Of a DNA stretch of 64,000 bases, positions 27,759 through 37,461 are shown one piece after another. Source of the stretch: Rhizobium grahamii CCGE 502 (GTDB lineage Bacteria > Pseudomonadota > Alphaproteobacteria > Rhizobiales > Rhizobiaceae); contig NZ_AEYE02000029.1 in NCBI RefSeq assembly GCF_000298315.2, forward strand, positions 248,001 through 312,000, given 5' to 3'. How positions within the stretch are numbered: the stretch's first letter is position 1; each line of letters starts with the position of its first letter. A program made the translations under genes and the position numbers. The notes under the pieces were generated by a model that saw only the letters and a list, made by a program, of their open reading frames with translations, ran no database searches and was not told the DNA's origin.

Positions 27759-28496
27759 CTAGATGTTCTTCCCGGCCATGACGACCGTCGCTCCGAGAAT
27801 CGCGGATGGATTGCCATCGGCGGTGGAGGATTGAAGTAGAATCGCGCAGCCCTCGAGGTCCGGCTTCTGCATCACGCTTGCCGGCAGCGTCAAGCTCGTT
27901 TCCTTGCCCTCCCACATGCCGACCGTCTCCACATCGGCAACGCTATTCAGGTAGGCAATCTTCTGGCCGCTGTTCTCGCCCTTCTCGACATCGATGGTCT
28001 TCTCACGGTTGAAATACACCATGACGACATTGGCCTTGCCTTGCCCTGCTCCGATCTTGATCTCGAGTTGGTCGCCGCGCATCTCGGCCTTCACCGGCAC
28101 GGAAAGACCCATTCCTTCGGCGGCATAGCCATCGATCTTCTTGTTGATCGCGCCAAGGTCGGCGCCGGCCACGTGGTCACGGCCGTTGATGATGACCTGC
28201 GGCGTATAGACATTGGCGCGACCCATCGTCTGAGCGTAGCCATACTGCCGCTCCGTGTTTTCCTTCGAGCTCAGCGTGTCGGCCCAGCCCATATAATTCC
28301 AGTAATCGACGTGATAGGCGAGCGCGATAACCCCACCAGCCTCGACAATCTTACGGAAAACCGCATCCGCGGGCGGACAAGAAGAACAGCCCTGAGAGGT
28401 GAAAAGTTCGACTACGCCCTTCGGCGTCTCCTGGGCGAAAAGTGGGCCGGCAAGCGCCACACCTGCAACCACAGAAATCAAAAACCTCGCGGACAT
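27759..28496 (-). CDS. DUF1223 family exported thioredoxin-like protein
   Basis: This 245-residue protein has a signal peptide (MSARFLISVVAGVALAGPLFA) and a thioredoxin-like DUF1223 domain: VVELFTSQGCSSCPPADAVF near residues 28-47 with a CxxC pair, AYHVDYWNYMGWADTLSS, and TPQVIINGRDHVAGAD. The CSSC motif suggests a periplasmic redox role, but the function of the family is unknown. It is single, followed by the hairpin cluster. Confidence 0.88.
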   Translation of the reverse strand: MSARFLISVVAGVALAGPLFAQETPKGVVELFTSQGCSSCPPADAVFRKIVEAGGVIALAYHVDYWNYMGWADTLSSKENTERQYGYAQTMGRANVYTPQVIINGRDHVAGADLGAINKKIDGYAAEGMGLSVPVKAEMRGDQLEIKIGAGQGKANVVMVYFNREKTIDVEKGENSGQKIAYLNSVADVETVGMWEGKETSLTLPASVMQKPDLEGCAILLQSSTADGNPSAILGATVVMAGKNI

Positions 28497-28674
28497 TCAC
28501 TGCACCTTTTTCTTCAGTACCTGCCGCCAAGTTTCACTGCAGGTTCCGATATCTGAGGGTAGAGATAGTGGTTCTCGGTCGAAACGGAAAGTCACGAACG
28601 GGTGAGAGCATGCTTCGGACAAGCCAAGCTGAGACACATCGTCGTGACCAGGTATTCAGACTTCTCGCTCAAAC

Positions 28675-28704
28675 GAAAACCGCCGGAAATCTCTTTCCGG
28701 CGGT
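28675..28704 (-). terminator. Rho-independent terminator of acnA
   Basis: A perfect 11-bp stem (accgccggaaa/tttccggcggt; 28679-28689 with 28694-28704) with a 4-base loop is followed by TTTCGTTT on the minus strand, 26 bases past the acnA stop. Confidence 0.9.
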
Positions 28705-28729
28705 CATTGTCATGGAAGTCTGTTAACAA

Positions 28730-31420
28730 TCAGGCAGCGAGATCGCGCAGAACCGTCTGCAGGATGCCGCCGTTGTTAAGGTAGATCACTTCGTCGAGCG
28801 TATCGACGCGCGACAGCAGTGGTACTTCCTTCACGGAACCGTCGCCATAGGTGATCTTGGCGATCTTCTTTTCGCGCGGCTTGATGTTCTCGAGACCTTC
28901 GATGGTGACGATCTCATCGCCCTTCAGGCCGAGGCTCTGCCAGGTCGTGCCCTCTTCGAAGACGAAGGGGATGACGCCCATGCCGACCAGGTTCGACCGG
29001 TGGATACGCTCGAAGGACTGCGCGATCACGGCCTTGACGCCAAGCAGGTTGGTGCCCTTCGCTGCCCAGTCGCGCGACGAGCCGTTGCCATATTCGACAC
29101 CTGCGAAGATGACGAGCGGAACGCCCTCGGTCTTGTACTGCATGGCCGCGTCGTAGATCGATTCCTCTTCCTTGGAGGGGTAGTGGATGGTGTAGCCACC
29201 TTCCTTGCCGTTCGGGCCGAGCATGTGGTTGCGGATGCGGATGTTGGCAAACGTGCCGCGCATCATCACTTCATGGTTGCCACGGCGCGTGCCGTACTGG
29301 TTGAAGTCGGCGACGCCGACATTGTTCTCGAGTAGGTAAGCACCAGCCGGAGACGCAGCCTTGATCGAACCGGCCGGCGAAATGTGGTCGGTGGTGATCT
29401 TGTCGCCGAAGAGACCGAGAACGCGAGCACCCTTGATGTCCGAAATGCCCGAGCCGGTCTTGCCCATGCCCACGAAATAGGGCGGGTTCTGCACGTAGGT
29501 CGACTTGTCGTCCCAGGCATATGTCTGCCCGGCCGGCACGTTGACGGCCTGCCAGTTTTCGTCGCCCTTGAAGACGTCGGCGTACTTCGTCTCGTAAAGT
29601 TCGCGAGTGACGTACTTCTGGATGAAGTCCTGCACTTCGTGCGAGGTCGGCCAGATGTCCTTGAGGTAAACAGGCTTACCGTTCTGGTCTTCGCCGATCG
29701 GCTCCTTGGTCAGATCCTTCTGGACCGAGCCTGCGAGCGCGTAGGCAACGACGAGCGGCGGGGATGCCAGGTAGTTCGCCTGAACGTCGGGCGAAATACG
29801 GCCTTCGAAGTTGCGGTTGCCCGAAAGAACGCCCGAAACAATCAGACCCTTGTCGTTGATCGTCTTCGAGATCGGCGCCGGCAGCGGGCCGGAGTTGCCG
29901 ATGCAGGTCGTGCAGCCGAAGCCGACGAGGTTGAAGCCGAGCTTGTCGAGGTCGGCCTGCAGGCCGGACTTCGCCAGATATTCACCAACGACTTGCGATC
30001 CGGGCGCTAGCGACGTCTTGACCCACGGCTTCGTCTTCAGGCCCTTGGCAACGGCATTGCGAGCGAGAAGGCCTGCGGCGATCAGAACCGACGGGTTGGA
30101 GGTGTTGGTGCAGGAGGTGATGGCTGCGATGGCCACGTCGCCATGGCCGAGATCGAAGTCGGTGCCTTCAACCGCATAGCGGTTCGAGAGCTGGCCGGGC
30201 TTCTTGTAGTCGGCGTCCATCGAGCCGGCGAAACCCGACGCGATGTTTTCGAGCGGGATGCGGCCTTCCGGGCGCTTCGGGCCGGCCATGGCGGGCACGA
30301 CGTCGCCGAGGTCGAGTTCCAGCGTGTCGGTGAAGACGAGATCGGAGCCGTCGCCTTCGCGCCACATGCCCTGAGCCTTCGAATAAGCGTCGACAAGCGC
30401 GATGCGGTCCTTCGTGCGGCCGGACATGTTGAGGTAGTTGATGGTTTCGCCGTCAACCGGGAAGAAGCCGCAGGTCGCGCCGTATTCCGGACCCATGTTG
30501 CCGATCGTCGCGCGGTCGGCGAGCGGCATGTTGTCCATGCCAGGGCCGAAGAATTCAACGAACTTCGACACAACGCCCTTCTTACGCAGCATCTGCACGA
30601 CCATCAGCACGAGATCGGTCGCCGTGACGCCTTCCTTGAGCTTGCCGGTGAGTTTGAAGCCGATGACTTCAGGCAGGAGCATCGAGACCGGCTGACCGAG
30701 CATGGCCGCTTCCGCTTCGATACCGCCGACGCCCCAGCCGAGAACGCCAAGGCCGTTGATCATCGTCGTGTGCGAGTCGGTGCCGACACAGGTATCCGGA
30801 TAAGCGATCGTCTCGCCGTCCTCTTCCTTCGTCCAAACGGTCTGGCCGAGATATTCGAGGTTGACCTGGTGACAGATGCCGGTGCCCGGAGGAACGACGC
30901 GGAAATTCTTGAATGCCTGCTGGCCCCACTTCAGGAAGCGGTAGCGCTCGCCGTTGCGCTGGTATTCCAGTTCCACGTTCTTGGCAAATGCCTGCGGCGT
31001 ACCGAATTCGTCGACGATAACCGAGTGGTCGATGACGAGGTCGACGGGAACCAGCGGGTTGATCTTCTCTGGGTCGCCACCGAGCGACACCATCGCGTCG
31101 CGCATCGCGGCGAGGTCGACGACGGCGGGAACGCCAGTGAAATCCTGCATCAGCACCCGCGCTGGACGATAGGCGATTTCGTTTTCGACAGCGCCCTTAT
31201 TGTTCAGCCATTCGGCCACAGCAAGGATGTGTTCCTTCGTCACCGACTGGCCGTCTTCGAAGCGCAGCAGGTTCTCGAGCAGAACCTTCATCGAGTAAGG
31301 GAGCTTCGAAACACCCGGCAGGCCATTCGCCTCAGCCTTGGGCAGGCTGTAATAGACGTAGTCCTTACCGTTCACGGTGAGCGTGGAACGACAATTGAAG
31401 CTGTCAAGAGATTTAGACAC
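28730..31420 (-). CDS. acnA: Aconitate hydratase A
   Basis: This 896-residue [4Fe-4S] enzyme interconverts citrate and isocitrate in the TCA cycle. The cluster cysteines are in AITSCTNTSNPS and GCTTCIGNSGPL. DTCVGTDSHTTMINGLGVLGWG and the C-terminal YGNGSSRDWAAKG (swivel domain) are AcnA marks. The start is a GTG at 31420 (reads MSKSLDSFNCRSTL), preceded by GGGGTCTC; further upstream codons are not conserved. It is divergent from ccmA. Confidence 0.96.
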   Translation of the reverse strand: MSKSLDSFNCRSTLTVNGKDYVYYSLPKAEANGLPGVSKLPYSMKVLLENLLRFEDGQSVTKEHILAVAEWLNNKGAVENEIAYRPARVLMQDFTGVPAVVDLAAMRDAMVSLGGDPEKINPLVPVDLVIDHSVIVDEFGTPQAFAKNVELEYQRNGERYRFLKWGQQAFKNFRVVPPGTGICHQVNLEYLGQTVWTKEEDGETIAYPDTCVGTDSHTTMINGLGVLGWGVGGIEAEAAMLGQPVSMLLPEVIGFKLTGKLKEGVTATDLVLMVVQMLRKKGVVSKFVEFFGPGMDNMPLADRATIGNMGPEYGATCGFFPVDGETINYLNMSGRTKDRIALVDAYSKAQGMWREGDGSDLVFTDTLELDLGDVVPAMAGPKRPEGRIPLENIASGFAGSMDADYKKPGQLSNRYAVEGTDFDLGHGDVAIAAITSCTNTSNPSVLIAAGLLARNAVAKGLKTKPWVKTSLAPGSQVVGEYLAKSGLQADLDKLGFNLVGFGCTTCIGNSGPLPAPISKTINDKGLIVSGVLSGNRNFEGRISPDVQANYLASPPLVVAYALAGSVQKDLTKEPIGEDQNGKPVYLKDIWPTSHEVQDFIQKYVTRELYETKYADVFKGDENWQAVNVPAGQTYAWDDKSTYVQNPPYFVGMGKTGSGISDIKGARVLGLFGDKITTDHISPAGSIKAASPAGAYLLENNVGVADFNQYGTRRGNHEVMMRGTFANIRIRNHMLGPNGKEGGYTIHYPSKEEESIYDAAMQYKTEGVPLVIFAGVEYGNGSSRDWAAKGTNLLGVKAVIAQSFERIHRSNLVGMGVIPFVFEEGTTWQSLGLKGDEIVTIEGLENIKPREKKIAKITYGDGSVKEVPLLSRVDTLDEVIYLNNGGILQTVLRDLAA

Positions 31421-31451
31421 GAGAGACCCCGTTTCTGATAGCGAACACAAT

Positions 31452-31517
31452 CGTGCGGACGCCTATGCACGTAATGCACATCAGGATGCGGGTACGGCCA
31501 TTTCCGCTGTCCGCACG
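31452..31517. repeat. 9-bp inverted repeat in the acnA leader / ccmA upstream region
   Basis: The arms cgtgcggac (31452-31460) and gtccgcacg (31509-31517) are perfect, separated by 48 bases, and start about 30 bases upstream of the acnA start codon. A bipartite regulator site or leader stem is possible; no T tract follows. Confidence 0.4.
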
Positions 31518-31678
31518 TGGAGCGAAGCCCATGTTCGGCGCAAGGATGAAATTCACGCCGACCGCTGGCGTGGTTGCGGGTCTTATAGATAATTTCTATG
31601 AAAGGTGCCAGAGAGTGCGTGACCCATTTCGGATTTTTTTGCATTGCGATGACTGAAAAATTAAACCACGGAAAAGTC

Positions 31679-32323
31679 ATGCATCTTGAGGCTGCCAATC
31701 TGGCTGCGCGCCGGGGCGAAGACCTGATTTTTGAGGGGCTTTCATTCGGCTTGGAAGCAGGCCAAGCGCTGGTTTTGACTGGCAAAAATGGATCGGGAAA
31801 GTCAACTTTGCTGCGCGTCGTCGCCGGTCTCCTCCGTCAGGAAAGGGGTACGGTGAGCTTTACCGATTCGCACGGCGACACACACAAACGCGTTGGCGAA
31901 ATCAGCCACTATCTCGGCCACCGCAATGCGATGAAAAGCGAACTGACCGTTGCTGAAAACCTCGAGTTCTGGCGCCGTTTTCTGGGACAGATGCACGGCC
32001 CCTCCGTTTCCATCGATGAGGCCGCAGCCGCGGTCGGGCTCGAAGGTATCACCCACCTTCCTTTCGGCTATCTTTCGGCTGGCCAGCAGCGTCGCTTTGC
32101 CTTCGCCAAGCTGCTGATCGCCTACCGGCCGGTCTGGATCCTCGATGAACCGACGGCGGCGCTCGACACAAGCGGCGACCGCCTCTTTGCCGAGCTCATC
32201 GAAGCGCATCGGCGCAATGGCGGCATCGTGCTTGCGGCGACCCACCAGCCCCTTGGCCTGGAAGGCGTGCAGGAACTGCGGATGACGGGGTTTGCCCATG
32301 CCGGATCGGGAGTGTGGGCATGA
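31679..32323 (+). CDS. ccmA: Cytochrome c biogenesis ATP-binding export protein CcmA
   Basis: This 214-residue ATPase of the haem-chaperone release complex CcmABCD has Walker A TGKNGSGKST near residues 32-41, signature YLSAGQQRRFAFAKLL near 130, and Walker B VWILDEPTAALD. The start MHLEAANLAARRGED at 31679 has an ACGGAAAAG site; the frame extends to 31598 without similarity. It is the first of five overlapping or closely spaced ccm genes, and its TGA overlaps the ccmB ATG. Confidence 0.94.
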   Translation: MHLEAANLAARRGEDLIFEGLSFGLEAGQALVLTGKNGSGKSTLLRVVAGLLRQERGTVSFTDSHGDTHKRVGEISHYLGHRNAMKSELTVAENLEFWRRFLGQMHGPSVSIDEAAAAVGLEGITHLPFGYLSAGQQRRFAFAKLLIAYRPVWILDEPTAALDTSGDRLFAELIEAHRRNGGIVLAATHQPLGLEGVQELRMTGFAHAGSGVWA

Positions 32324-32979
32324 CCGCACTTCTGCTGCGCGACCTCAAGCTCTCCATACGCGCCGGCGGCGGTGCGCTGGTCGGCGTCCTCTTCTTCCTG
32401 ACCGTCGTTGCGGTCATTCCCTTTGGTGTCGGACCCGATCTGGCATTGCTGTCCCGTATCGGCCCGGCCATCGTCTGGATCGGCGCGCTGCTTGCGGCAC
32501 TTCTCGGCCTCGACCGGCTCTTTCAGGCCGAACGCGACGATGGCTCGCTCGACCTCATGCTGATGCAGGAAACCCCGCTGGTCCTGACAGTGCTGGTCAA
32601 GTGCCTGGCACACTGGATCGCCACCAGCCTGCCGCTCGTGATTGCCTCGCCGTTGCTTGGCCTCTTCATGAACATGAGCGAGACGGCGATCGGCGCGACG
32701 ATGCTGACGCTGCTGGTCGGTTCACCGGCGATTACCTTCATCGGCGCCGTCGGCGCAGCCGTTGCCGTCGCCCTGCCGCGCGGCGGTCTGCTGGTCTCGA
32801 TCCTGGTACTGCCGCTGACCATTCCGGTACTGATCTTCGGCGTCAGCGCCACTTATTCGGCGGTCGAGGGACCGTCGCCCTTCCTGCCGCCGTTTCTCAT
32901 CCTGATCGCACTGACGCTGTTCTTCGCCGTCATCGGCCCGGCCGCGGCGGCATTGGCGCTGCGCAACACGTCGGATTGA
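32320..32979 (+). CDS. ccmB: Haem exporter protein CcmB
   Basis: This 219-residue integral membrane subunit of CcmABCD has six hydrophobic segments; [22 protein letters not shown] near residues 65-85 is the conserved cytoplasmic loop. The ATG at 32320 overlaps the ccmA stop (ATGA); a GTG six bases earlier is possible. It supplies the membrane partner of CcmA for releasing holo-CcmE. Confidence 0.93.
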   Translation: MTALLLRDLKLSIRAGGGALVGVLFFLTVVAVIPFGVGPDLALLSRIGPAIVWIGALLAALLGLDRLFQAERDDGSLDLMLMQETPLVLTVLVKCLAHWIATSLPLVIASPLLGLFMNMSETAIGATMLTLLVGSPAITFIGAVGAAVAVALPRGGLLVSILVLPLTIPVLIFGVSATYSAVEGPSPFLPPFLILIALTLFFAVIGPAAAALALRNTSD

Positions 32980-33026
32980 TGGAGCGCTCGATTGCGGCAT
33001 AAGGCATATCGCGGTAAGGAAACGGC

Positions 33027-33788
33027 ATGAGCGAAACGAGCCTTGCCATCACGAAATTCAGCGATCTCGCCAACCCGACGCGGTTCCTGGCGCTGGCCGC
33101 GCGCATCCTTCCCTGGATGGCCGCTTTCACGGCCCTCTGTTTCATCGTGGGGCTGTATCTCAGCTTCACGACCGAAGGCGACTACCAGCAGGGCGAGACG
33201 GTTCGCATCATGTATATCCACGTCCCGGCCGCGTGGCTTTCGATGATGGGCTACACGATCATGAGCCTCTCGGCGATCGGCACGCTCGTCTGGCGCCACC
33301 CGCTGGCCGACGTCTCCGCCAAGGCTGCCGCCCCGCTCGGCGCTGCCTTCACCCTGATTGCTCTCGTCACTGGCTCGCTCTGGGGCAAGCCGATGTGGGG
33401 TACATGGTGGGTGTGGGACGCCAGACTGACGTCGGTCTTCATTCTGTTCCTGATGTATCTCGGGCTTATCGCGCTCAATCGCGCAATCGACGAGCCGTCC
33501 AAGGCCGCACGCGTCAGCGCCGTGCTGATCCTCGTCGGCTTCGTCAACATCCCGATCATCAAGTTCTCGGTCGACTGGTGGAATACGCTTCATCAGTCCG
33601 CCAGCGTTCTGCGCTTCGATGGCCCGGCCATCGATCCGGAATTCCTGCGGCCGCTGCTGGTGATGGCCGTGGCGTTCACCGCGCTTTTCTTCACCCTGCA
33701 CATCATGGCGATGCGCAACGAAATCTGGCGTCGCCGTGTCGCCGCCCAACGCCGTATGGCAGCCCGGCTCGCGAGCCGCGAGGGATAG
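33027..33788 (+). CDS. ccmC: Haem exporter protein CcmC
   Basis: This 253-residue haem-handling membrane protein attaches haem to CcmE. It has six membrane segments and the tryptophan-rich motif [13 protein letters not shown] near residues 125-137, flanked by conserved histidines in [11 protein letters not shown] and [11 protein letters not shown]. It follows ccmB by 47 bases and precedes ccmD by 2 bases. Confidence 0.95.
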   Translation: MSETSLAITKFSDLANPTRFLALAARILPWMAAFTALCFIVGLYLSFTTEGDYQQGETVRIMYIHVPAAWLSMMGYTIMSLSAIGTLVWRHPLADVSAKAAAPLGAAFTLIALVTGSLWGKPMWGTWWVWDARLTSVFILFLMYLGLIALNRAIDEPSKAARVSAVLILVGFVNIPIIKFSVDWWNTLHQSASVLRFDGPAIDPEFLRPLLVMAVAFTALFFTLHIMAMRNEIWRRRVAAQRRMAARLASREG

Positions 33789-33790
33789 CC

Positions 33791-33958
33791 ATGACACACG
33801 CTTTCTATGTTTACGGCTCCTATGCCTTTGCCGCACTTGTGACAGTGGCCGTGACGCTGTGGACGTGGGCCGATGGCCGCGCTCGCCGCAAGGAGCTTGC
33901 AGCTCTCGAGGCTTCCGGTATTCGCCGCCGCTCGGCGCGCACAAAGGATGGCGTATGA
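33791..33958 (+). CDS. ccmD: Haem exporter protein CcmD
   Basis: This 55-residue protein has one membrane segment ([24 protein letters not shown]) followed by a basic cytoplasmic tail ([18 protein letters not shown]), the CcmD pattern. It stabilises CcmABC and aids release of holo-CcmE. It lies between ccmC and ccmG and its TGA overlaps the ccmG ATG. It is short but its context and layout are clear. Confidence 0.9.
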   Translation: MTHAFYVYGSYAFAALVTVAVTLWTWADGRARRKELAALEASGIRRRSARTKDGV

Positions 33959-34560
33959 GCCCCACGCCTGAAATGAACCCCGCCAAGCGCGGATTCGGAC
34001 GCTATGCCGTCGCCTTGATCCCGTTGGCGGTCTTTGCCGTCATTGCTGGCACTGCGGCCAAGATGCTTTACGATCAGGATGTCCACGGCAAGGATATCTC
34101 CGAAATCCCCTCTGCCCTCATCGGCACGAAGGCCCCTGCTCTGAACCTGCCGCCGCTCGAAGGCGCCAACCTGCCGGCGCTGACCGATACTGCCGTCAAG
34201 GGCAAGCTGACGCTCGTCAACGTCTTCGCCTCCTGGTGCATCCCCTGCCGAGAAGAGCATCCGATCCTGAAGGAGCTCGCGAAGGACAGCCGCCTCAACG
34301 TGGTTGCTATCAATTACAAGGACAAGAACGACAACGCGCTTCGCTTCCTCGGCGAACTCGGCAATCCCTTTGCCGCTATCGGCGTCGACCCCAGGGGGCA
34401 GGCCGCCATCGATTGGGGTGTCTACGGCATTCCGGAAAGCTATCTCGTCGCGCCTGACGGCACGATCCTTTACAAGCGCGTCGGCCCGTTCGACGATATC
34501 AGCCTAAAGGAAGGTCTGTTGCCCGCTATGGCAAAGGCCCTTGGCAAGCCCGCTTCCTGA
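33955..34560 (+). CDS. ccmG: Thiol:disulphide oxidoreductase CcmG/DsbE (CycY)
   Basis: This 201-residue membrane-anchored periplasmic thioredoxin reduces apocytochrome c thiols. An N-terminal membrane anchor spans about residues 17-35 and the active site is [10 protein letters not shown] with CxxC near residue 92. The Glu/Asp environment and [15 protein letters not shown] with the cis-Pro are CcmG marks. The start ATG overlaps the ccmD stop. The ccmEFHI genes are not in the window, consistent with rhizobia that keep cycHJKL elsewhere. Confidence 0.93.
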   Translation: MSPTPEMNPAKRGFGRYAVALIPLAVFAVIAGTAAKMLYDQDVHGKDISEIPSALIGTKAPALNLPPLEGANLPALTDTAVKGKLTLVNVFASWCIPCREEHPILKELAKDSRLNVVAINYKDKNDNALRFLGELGNPFAAIGVDPRGQAAIDWGVYGIPESYLVAPDGTILYKRVGPFDDISLKEGLLPAMAKALGKPAS

Positions 34561-35148
34561 TCAGATCGCGCTCTGCCAGGTCTTGACCGCCTCGATGGGC
34601 CAGACCAGCATCAAGACGTTAAGCGTCAGGTTGTCGCGGATCAAGTAGCCGGTCAAAAGCTCGAAGAAGATTGCAATCGCCACCGTCAGCGCCACCGGCG
34701 CGCGCGAGGCGAAGACGAAGCCGACGACCATGAACATTGTGTCCATCGCTGAATTGATGATGCTGTCGCCGTAATAGTCGAGCGAGATCGTCGCCGTACG
34801 GTAGCGATCGATGATGATGGGTGAATTCTCCAGCAACTCCCAGCCGGACTCGATGACCAGCGCCAGCAGCAGGCGTGCCGCAAACGGCTTTCCGCGAAGG
34901 ACGAGATGCGCCACGCCATAAAAGATGAAACCGTGGATGATATGCGACGGCGTGTACCAGTCCGACAGGTGCTGGGAATTGCCGCTGGAGTTGACGACGC
35001 CTTCCCACAGCTTGACATAGCCGCAGGTGCAGATCGGCGTGCGGCCCATCAGATACTCGGTGACCACCTGCGCCAGCAGAACCAGCAGACACGTTGCAAA
35101 CCAGAACGCCTGATGGCGAACCCTTGTCTGCGTTTCTGCGACTGTCAC
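34561..35148 (-). CDS. UPF0314 (DUF2585) family membrane protein
   Basis: This 195-residue protein has about four to five hydrophobic segments. It matches the UPF0314 family of Rhizobiales: [43 protein letters not shown] near residues 30-75, with clustered cysteines, and the conserved [18 protein letters not shown]. Function unknown. The GTG start at 35148 overlaps the yciB stop (GTGA), so it is probably coupled to it. It converges with ccmG with no gap (stop bases 34560/34561). Confidence 0.85.
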   Translation of the reverse strand: MTVAETQTRVRHQAFWFATCLLVLLAQVVTEYLMGRTPICTCGYVKLWEGVVNSSGNSQHLSDWYTPSHIIHGFIFYGVAHLVLRGKPFAARLLLALVIESGWELLENSPIIIDRYRTATISLDYYGDSIINSAMDTMFMVVGFVFASRAPVALTVAIAIFFELLTGYLIRDNLTLNVLMLVWPIEAVKTWQSAI

Positions 35149-35789
35149 TTTTCGGCCTCTCCCGCTGGCGTTACCGTGTGCTTCATGATGAGCGGCATCT
35201 GCGCCATTGTGAAGATGATGGTGATCGGCATCGTTCCCCAAACCTTGAAGGCGACCCAAAAGTCATCGGAGAAATTGCGCCAGATGACTTCGTTCAGCAC
35301 GGCGAGGAAAAGGAAGAAGATGCCCCAGCGAACCGTCAGCTTGCGCCATCCCTCGGAATCGAGCTGGAAAGCCGCATTGAATACGTAGCCGAGCAACGAC
35401 TTGCCGAAAGCCAGCCCGCCAAGCAGCGAAACGCCGAAGAGCGCGTTGACGATGGTCGGCTTCATCTTGATGAAGGTCTCGTTCTGCAGGTAGATCGACA
35501 GCGATCCGAAGATGACGACGACGATGCCTGATACGAATGGCATGATCGGCAGATGCCCGAGCATGACCTTCGACACGATCAGCGAGATCACCGTCGCGGC
35601 CATGAAGAGAGCCGTCGCCACGAACAGCGGTCCGCCAAGCTCCAAGAGAACGGGAAAGCGCTCGACAAGCCACGCGCCGCGCAGGTTGGCGAAGAAGAAG
35701 ATCAGCAGCGGGCCAAGCTCCAGCGCCAGCTTCAGCATCGGGTGATGCCGGTCGGCCGCGCTTGGGGTGATATCGCTCTCTGTCGTCAT
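35145..35789 (-). CDS. yciB: Inner membrane septation protein YciB/IspZ
   Basis: This 214-residue membrane protein of the YciB (septation protein A, IspZ) family has five to six hydrophobic segments. Recognisable parts are [49 protein letters not shown], and a C-terminal [23 protein letters not shown]. It affects septation and cell-envelope integrity. It starts 64 bases after the ftsY stop on the same strand and is coupled to UPF0314 downstream. Confidence 0.92.
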   Translation of the reverse strand: MTTESDITPSAADRHHPMLKLALELGPLLIFFFANLRGAWLVERFPVLLELGGPLFVATALFMAATVISLIVSKVMLGHLPIMPFVSGIVVVIFGSLSIYLQNETFIKMKPTIVNALFGVSLLGGLAFGKSLLGYVFNAAFQLDSEGWRKLTVRWGIFFLFLAVLNEVIWRNFSDDFWVAFKVWGTMPITIIFTMAQMPLIMKHTVTPAGEAEK

Positions 35790-35853
35790 TCTATCTCAAA
35801 TCCGGTTGTGCCACACGAGACGCTTGCCCGTGTTTGTCGGCATATCTGTGGCA

Positions 35854-37446
35854 TTATTGGCCGAGCCCGGCAATGGCGTGCGCGAAATCCTCGGCTTCGA
35901 AGGGTTCGAGATCATCGACGCCTTCGCCGACACCGATGAAATAAACCGGCAGCTTGTGCTTGGCGGATATCGCCACGAGAATGCCGCCGCGCGCCGTACC
36001 GTCGAGCTTCGTCATGATCAGCCCGTTGACGCCGGCGACGTTGCGGAAAATCTCGACCTGCGACAGGGCATTCTGGCCCGTCGTCGCGTCGAGCGTCTGC
36101 AGCACGGTATGCGGCGCATCCGGATCGAGCTTGCCGAGAACACGAACGATCTTCTCAAGCTCTGCCATCAGCTCCGCCTTGTTCTGCAGGCGACCGGCGG
36201 TATCGATGATCAGCACATCGCACTTCTTTGCCTTGGCCTGCTCGAAGGCATCATATGCGAGACCGGCAGCATCGGCGCCGAGCTTGGTGCCGATGAACTC
36301 CGACTTGGTGCGGTCAGCCCAGATCTTCAGCTGCTCGATCGCAGCCGCGCGGAACGTATCGCCGGCTGCCACCATCACCTTGAGGCCGGCGCCCGAGAGC
36401 TTCGACGCCAGCTTGCCGATCGTCGTCGTCTTGCCGGTTCCGTTGACGCCGACGACAAGGATGACGTGCGGCTTGTGGCTGAGGTCGAGCTGTAGCGGCT
36501 TGGCGACCGGCTTCAGCACCTTGGCGATCTCGCTTGCCATGATGCGGCTGACATCCTCGCCGGTCACATCCTTGCCGTAGCGCTCGGAGGCGAGCGTATC
36601 GGTGACGCGCATCGCCGTCTCGACGCCGAGATCGGCCTGGATGAGCAGATCCTCGAGATCCTGCAGCGTCTCGTCATCGAGCTTGCGCTTGGTGAAGAGG
36701 GCGGCGATCTGGCCGGTAAGCTGCGACGAGGTGCGCGCGAGGCCGGCACGCAGGCGCTGGAACCAGGAAAGTTTGGGCGCAGGCACCAGAGGTGCTGGCT
36801 CGGAAACTGCGGGGCCGGTGGCAAATCCCTTCGGCAGAGTTGGCGTGGCAGACGCATCGCCGGGAGCGGCGCCATCTTCCACCGGAGCGGATATCTCCTG
36901 CTCAGCGGGGGCGGTCTCGCCCACGATCGGCTGCTGTTCCGAATCAGTGTCCGCTTCAAGCTCGGTAGCCAGTGTTTCTTCGACCTGGGTAGCCGATGCC
37001 GTCTGCGCGCGGTCGTCCTCTTCAGCCTGCTCGCCGGTCTCCGGCTGCAGCGAAGCAGCGACAGGAACGGTCTCTTCCGGCGTGCTTTCAGCGGGTGCCT
37101 CGACCTCGGCTTCGGCCTCGAGCAGCGAAAGCGGCACAATGCCGATGTCGCTCGTCTGTACCTCCGGCGGCAAGACCTCGGAAACGTCCTCCTCGACGGG
37201 CACGAGCGCTTCGGCCTGCTCGACAACGTCCTCTATCGAGGCATCCGCGCCAATGTCATCGGCCGGCCCGCCAGCCGTATCCATCTCTTCGGCCAGGACC
37301 GGGTCGGCAGCGACAGGAAGGTTTTCCTCGCGCGAATGCGGCTCCAGCTCGGTTTCGAGCGCTTTCGTCTCGACCGGCTCCGGCGCCTGCTCTTCCTCAG
37401 GCTTCGGGCCGAAGGTGAAGACCTTTTTGATGAAATTGAACGCCAT
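35854..37446 (-). CDS. ftsY: Signal recognition particle receptor FtsY
   Basis: This 530-residue SRP receptor GTPase docks ribosome-SRP complexes at the membrane. The first ~210 residues are an acidic, Glu/Ala/Val-rich A domain, longer than minimal FtsY but common in rhizobia. The NG domain follows: GVNGTGKTTTIGKLA (G1) near residue 335, DTAGRLQ (G3), TKLDGTARGG (G4) and the closing GVGEGVDDLEPF. It lies 15 bases after mtaB on the same strand; the partner ffh is at 43111. Confidence 0.95.
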   Translation of the reverse strand: MAFNFIKKVFTFGPKPEEEQAPEPVETKALETELEPHSREENLPVAADPVLAEEMDTAGGPADDIGADASIEDVVEQAEALVPVEEDVSEVLPPEVQTSDIGIVPLSLLEAEAEVEAPAESTPEETVPVAASLQPETGEQAEEDDRAQTASATQVEETLATELEADTDSEQQPIVGETAPAEQEISAPVEDGAAPGDASATPTLPKGFATGPAVSEPAPLVPAPKLSWFQRLRAGLARTSSQLTGQIAALFTKRKLDDETLQDLEDLLIQADLGVETAMRVTDTLASERYGKDVTGEDVSRIMASEIAKVLKPVAKPLQLDLSHKPHVILVVGVNGTGKTTTIGKLASKLSGAGLKVMVAAGDTFRAAAIEQLKIWADRTKSEFIGTKLGADAAGLAYDAFEQAKAKKCDVLIIDTAGRLQNKAELMAELEKIVRVLGKLDPDAPHTVLQTLDATTGQNALSQVEIFRNVAGVNGLIMTKLDGTARGGILVAISAKHKLPVYFIGVGEGVDDLEPFEAEDFAHAIAGLGQ

Positions 37447-37461
37447 GAGGATTCCGTAAAC

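Noticed and set aside
27639-27839. 66-codon plus-strand open frame over the hairpin cluster
   Set aside because: It overlaps the end of the DUF1223 gene, spans the hairpins and shows no recognisable domain.
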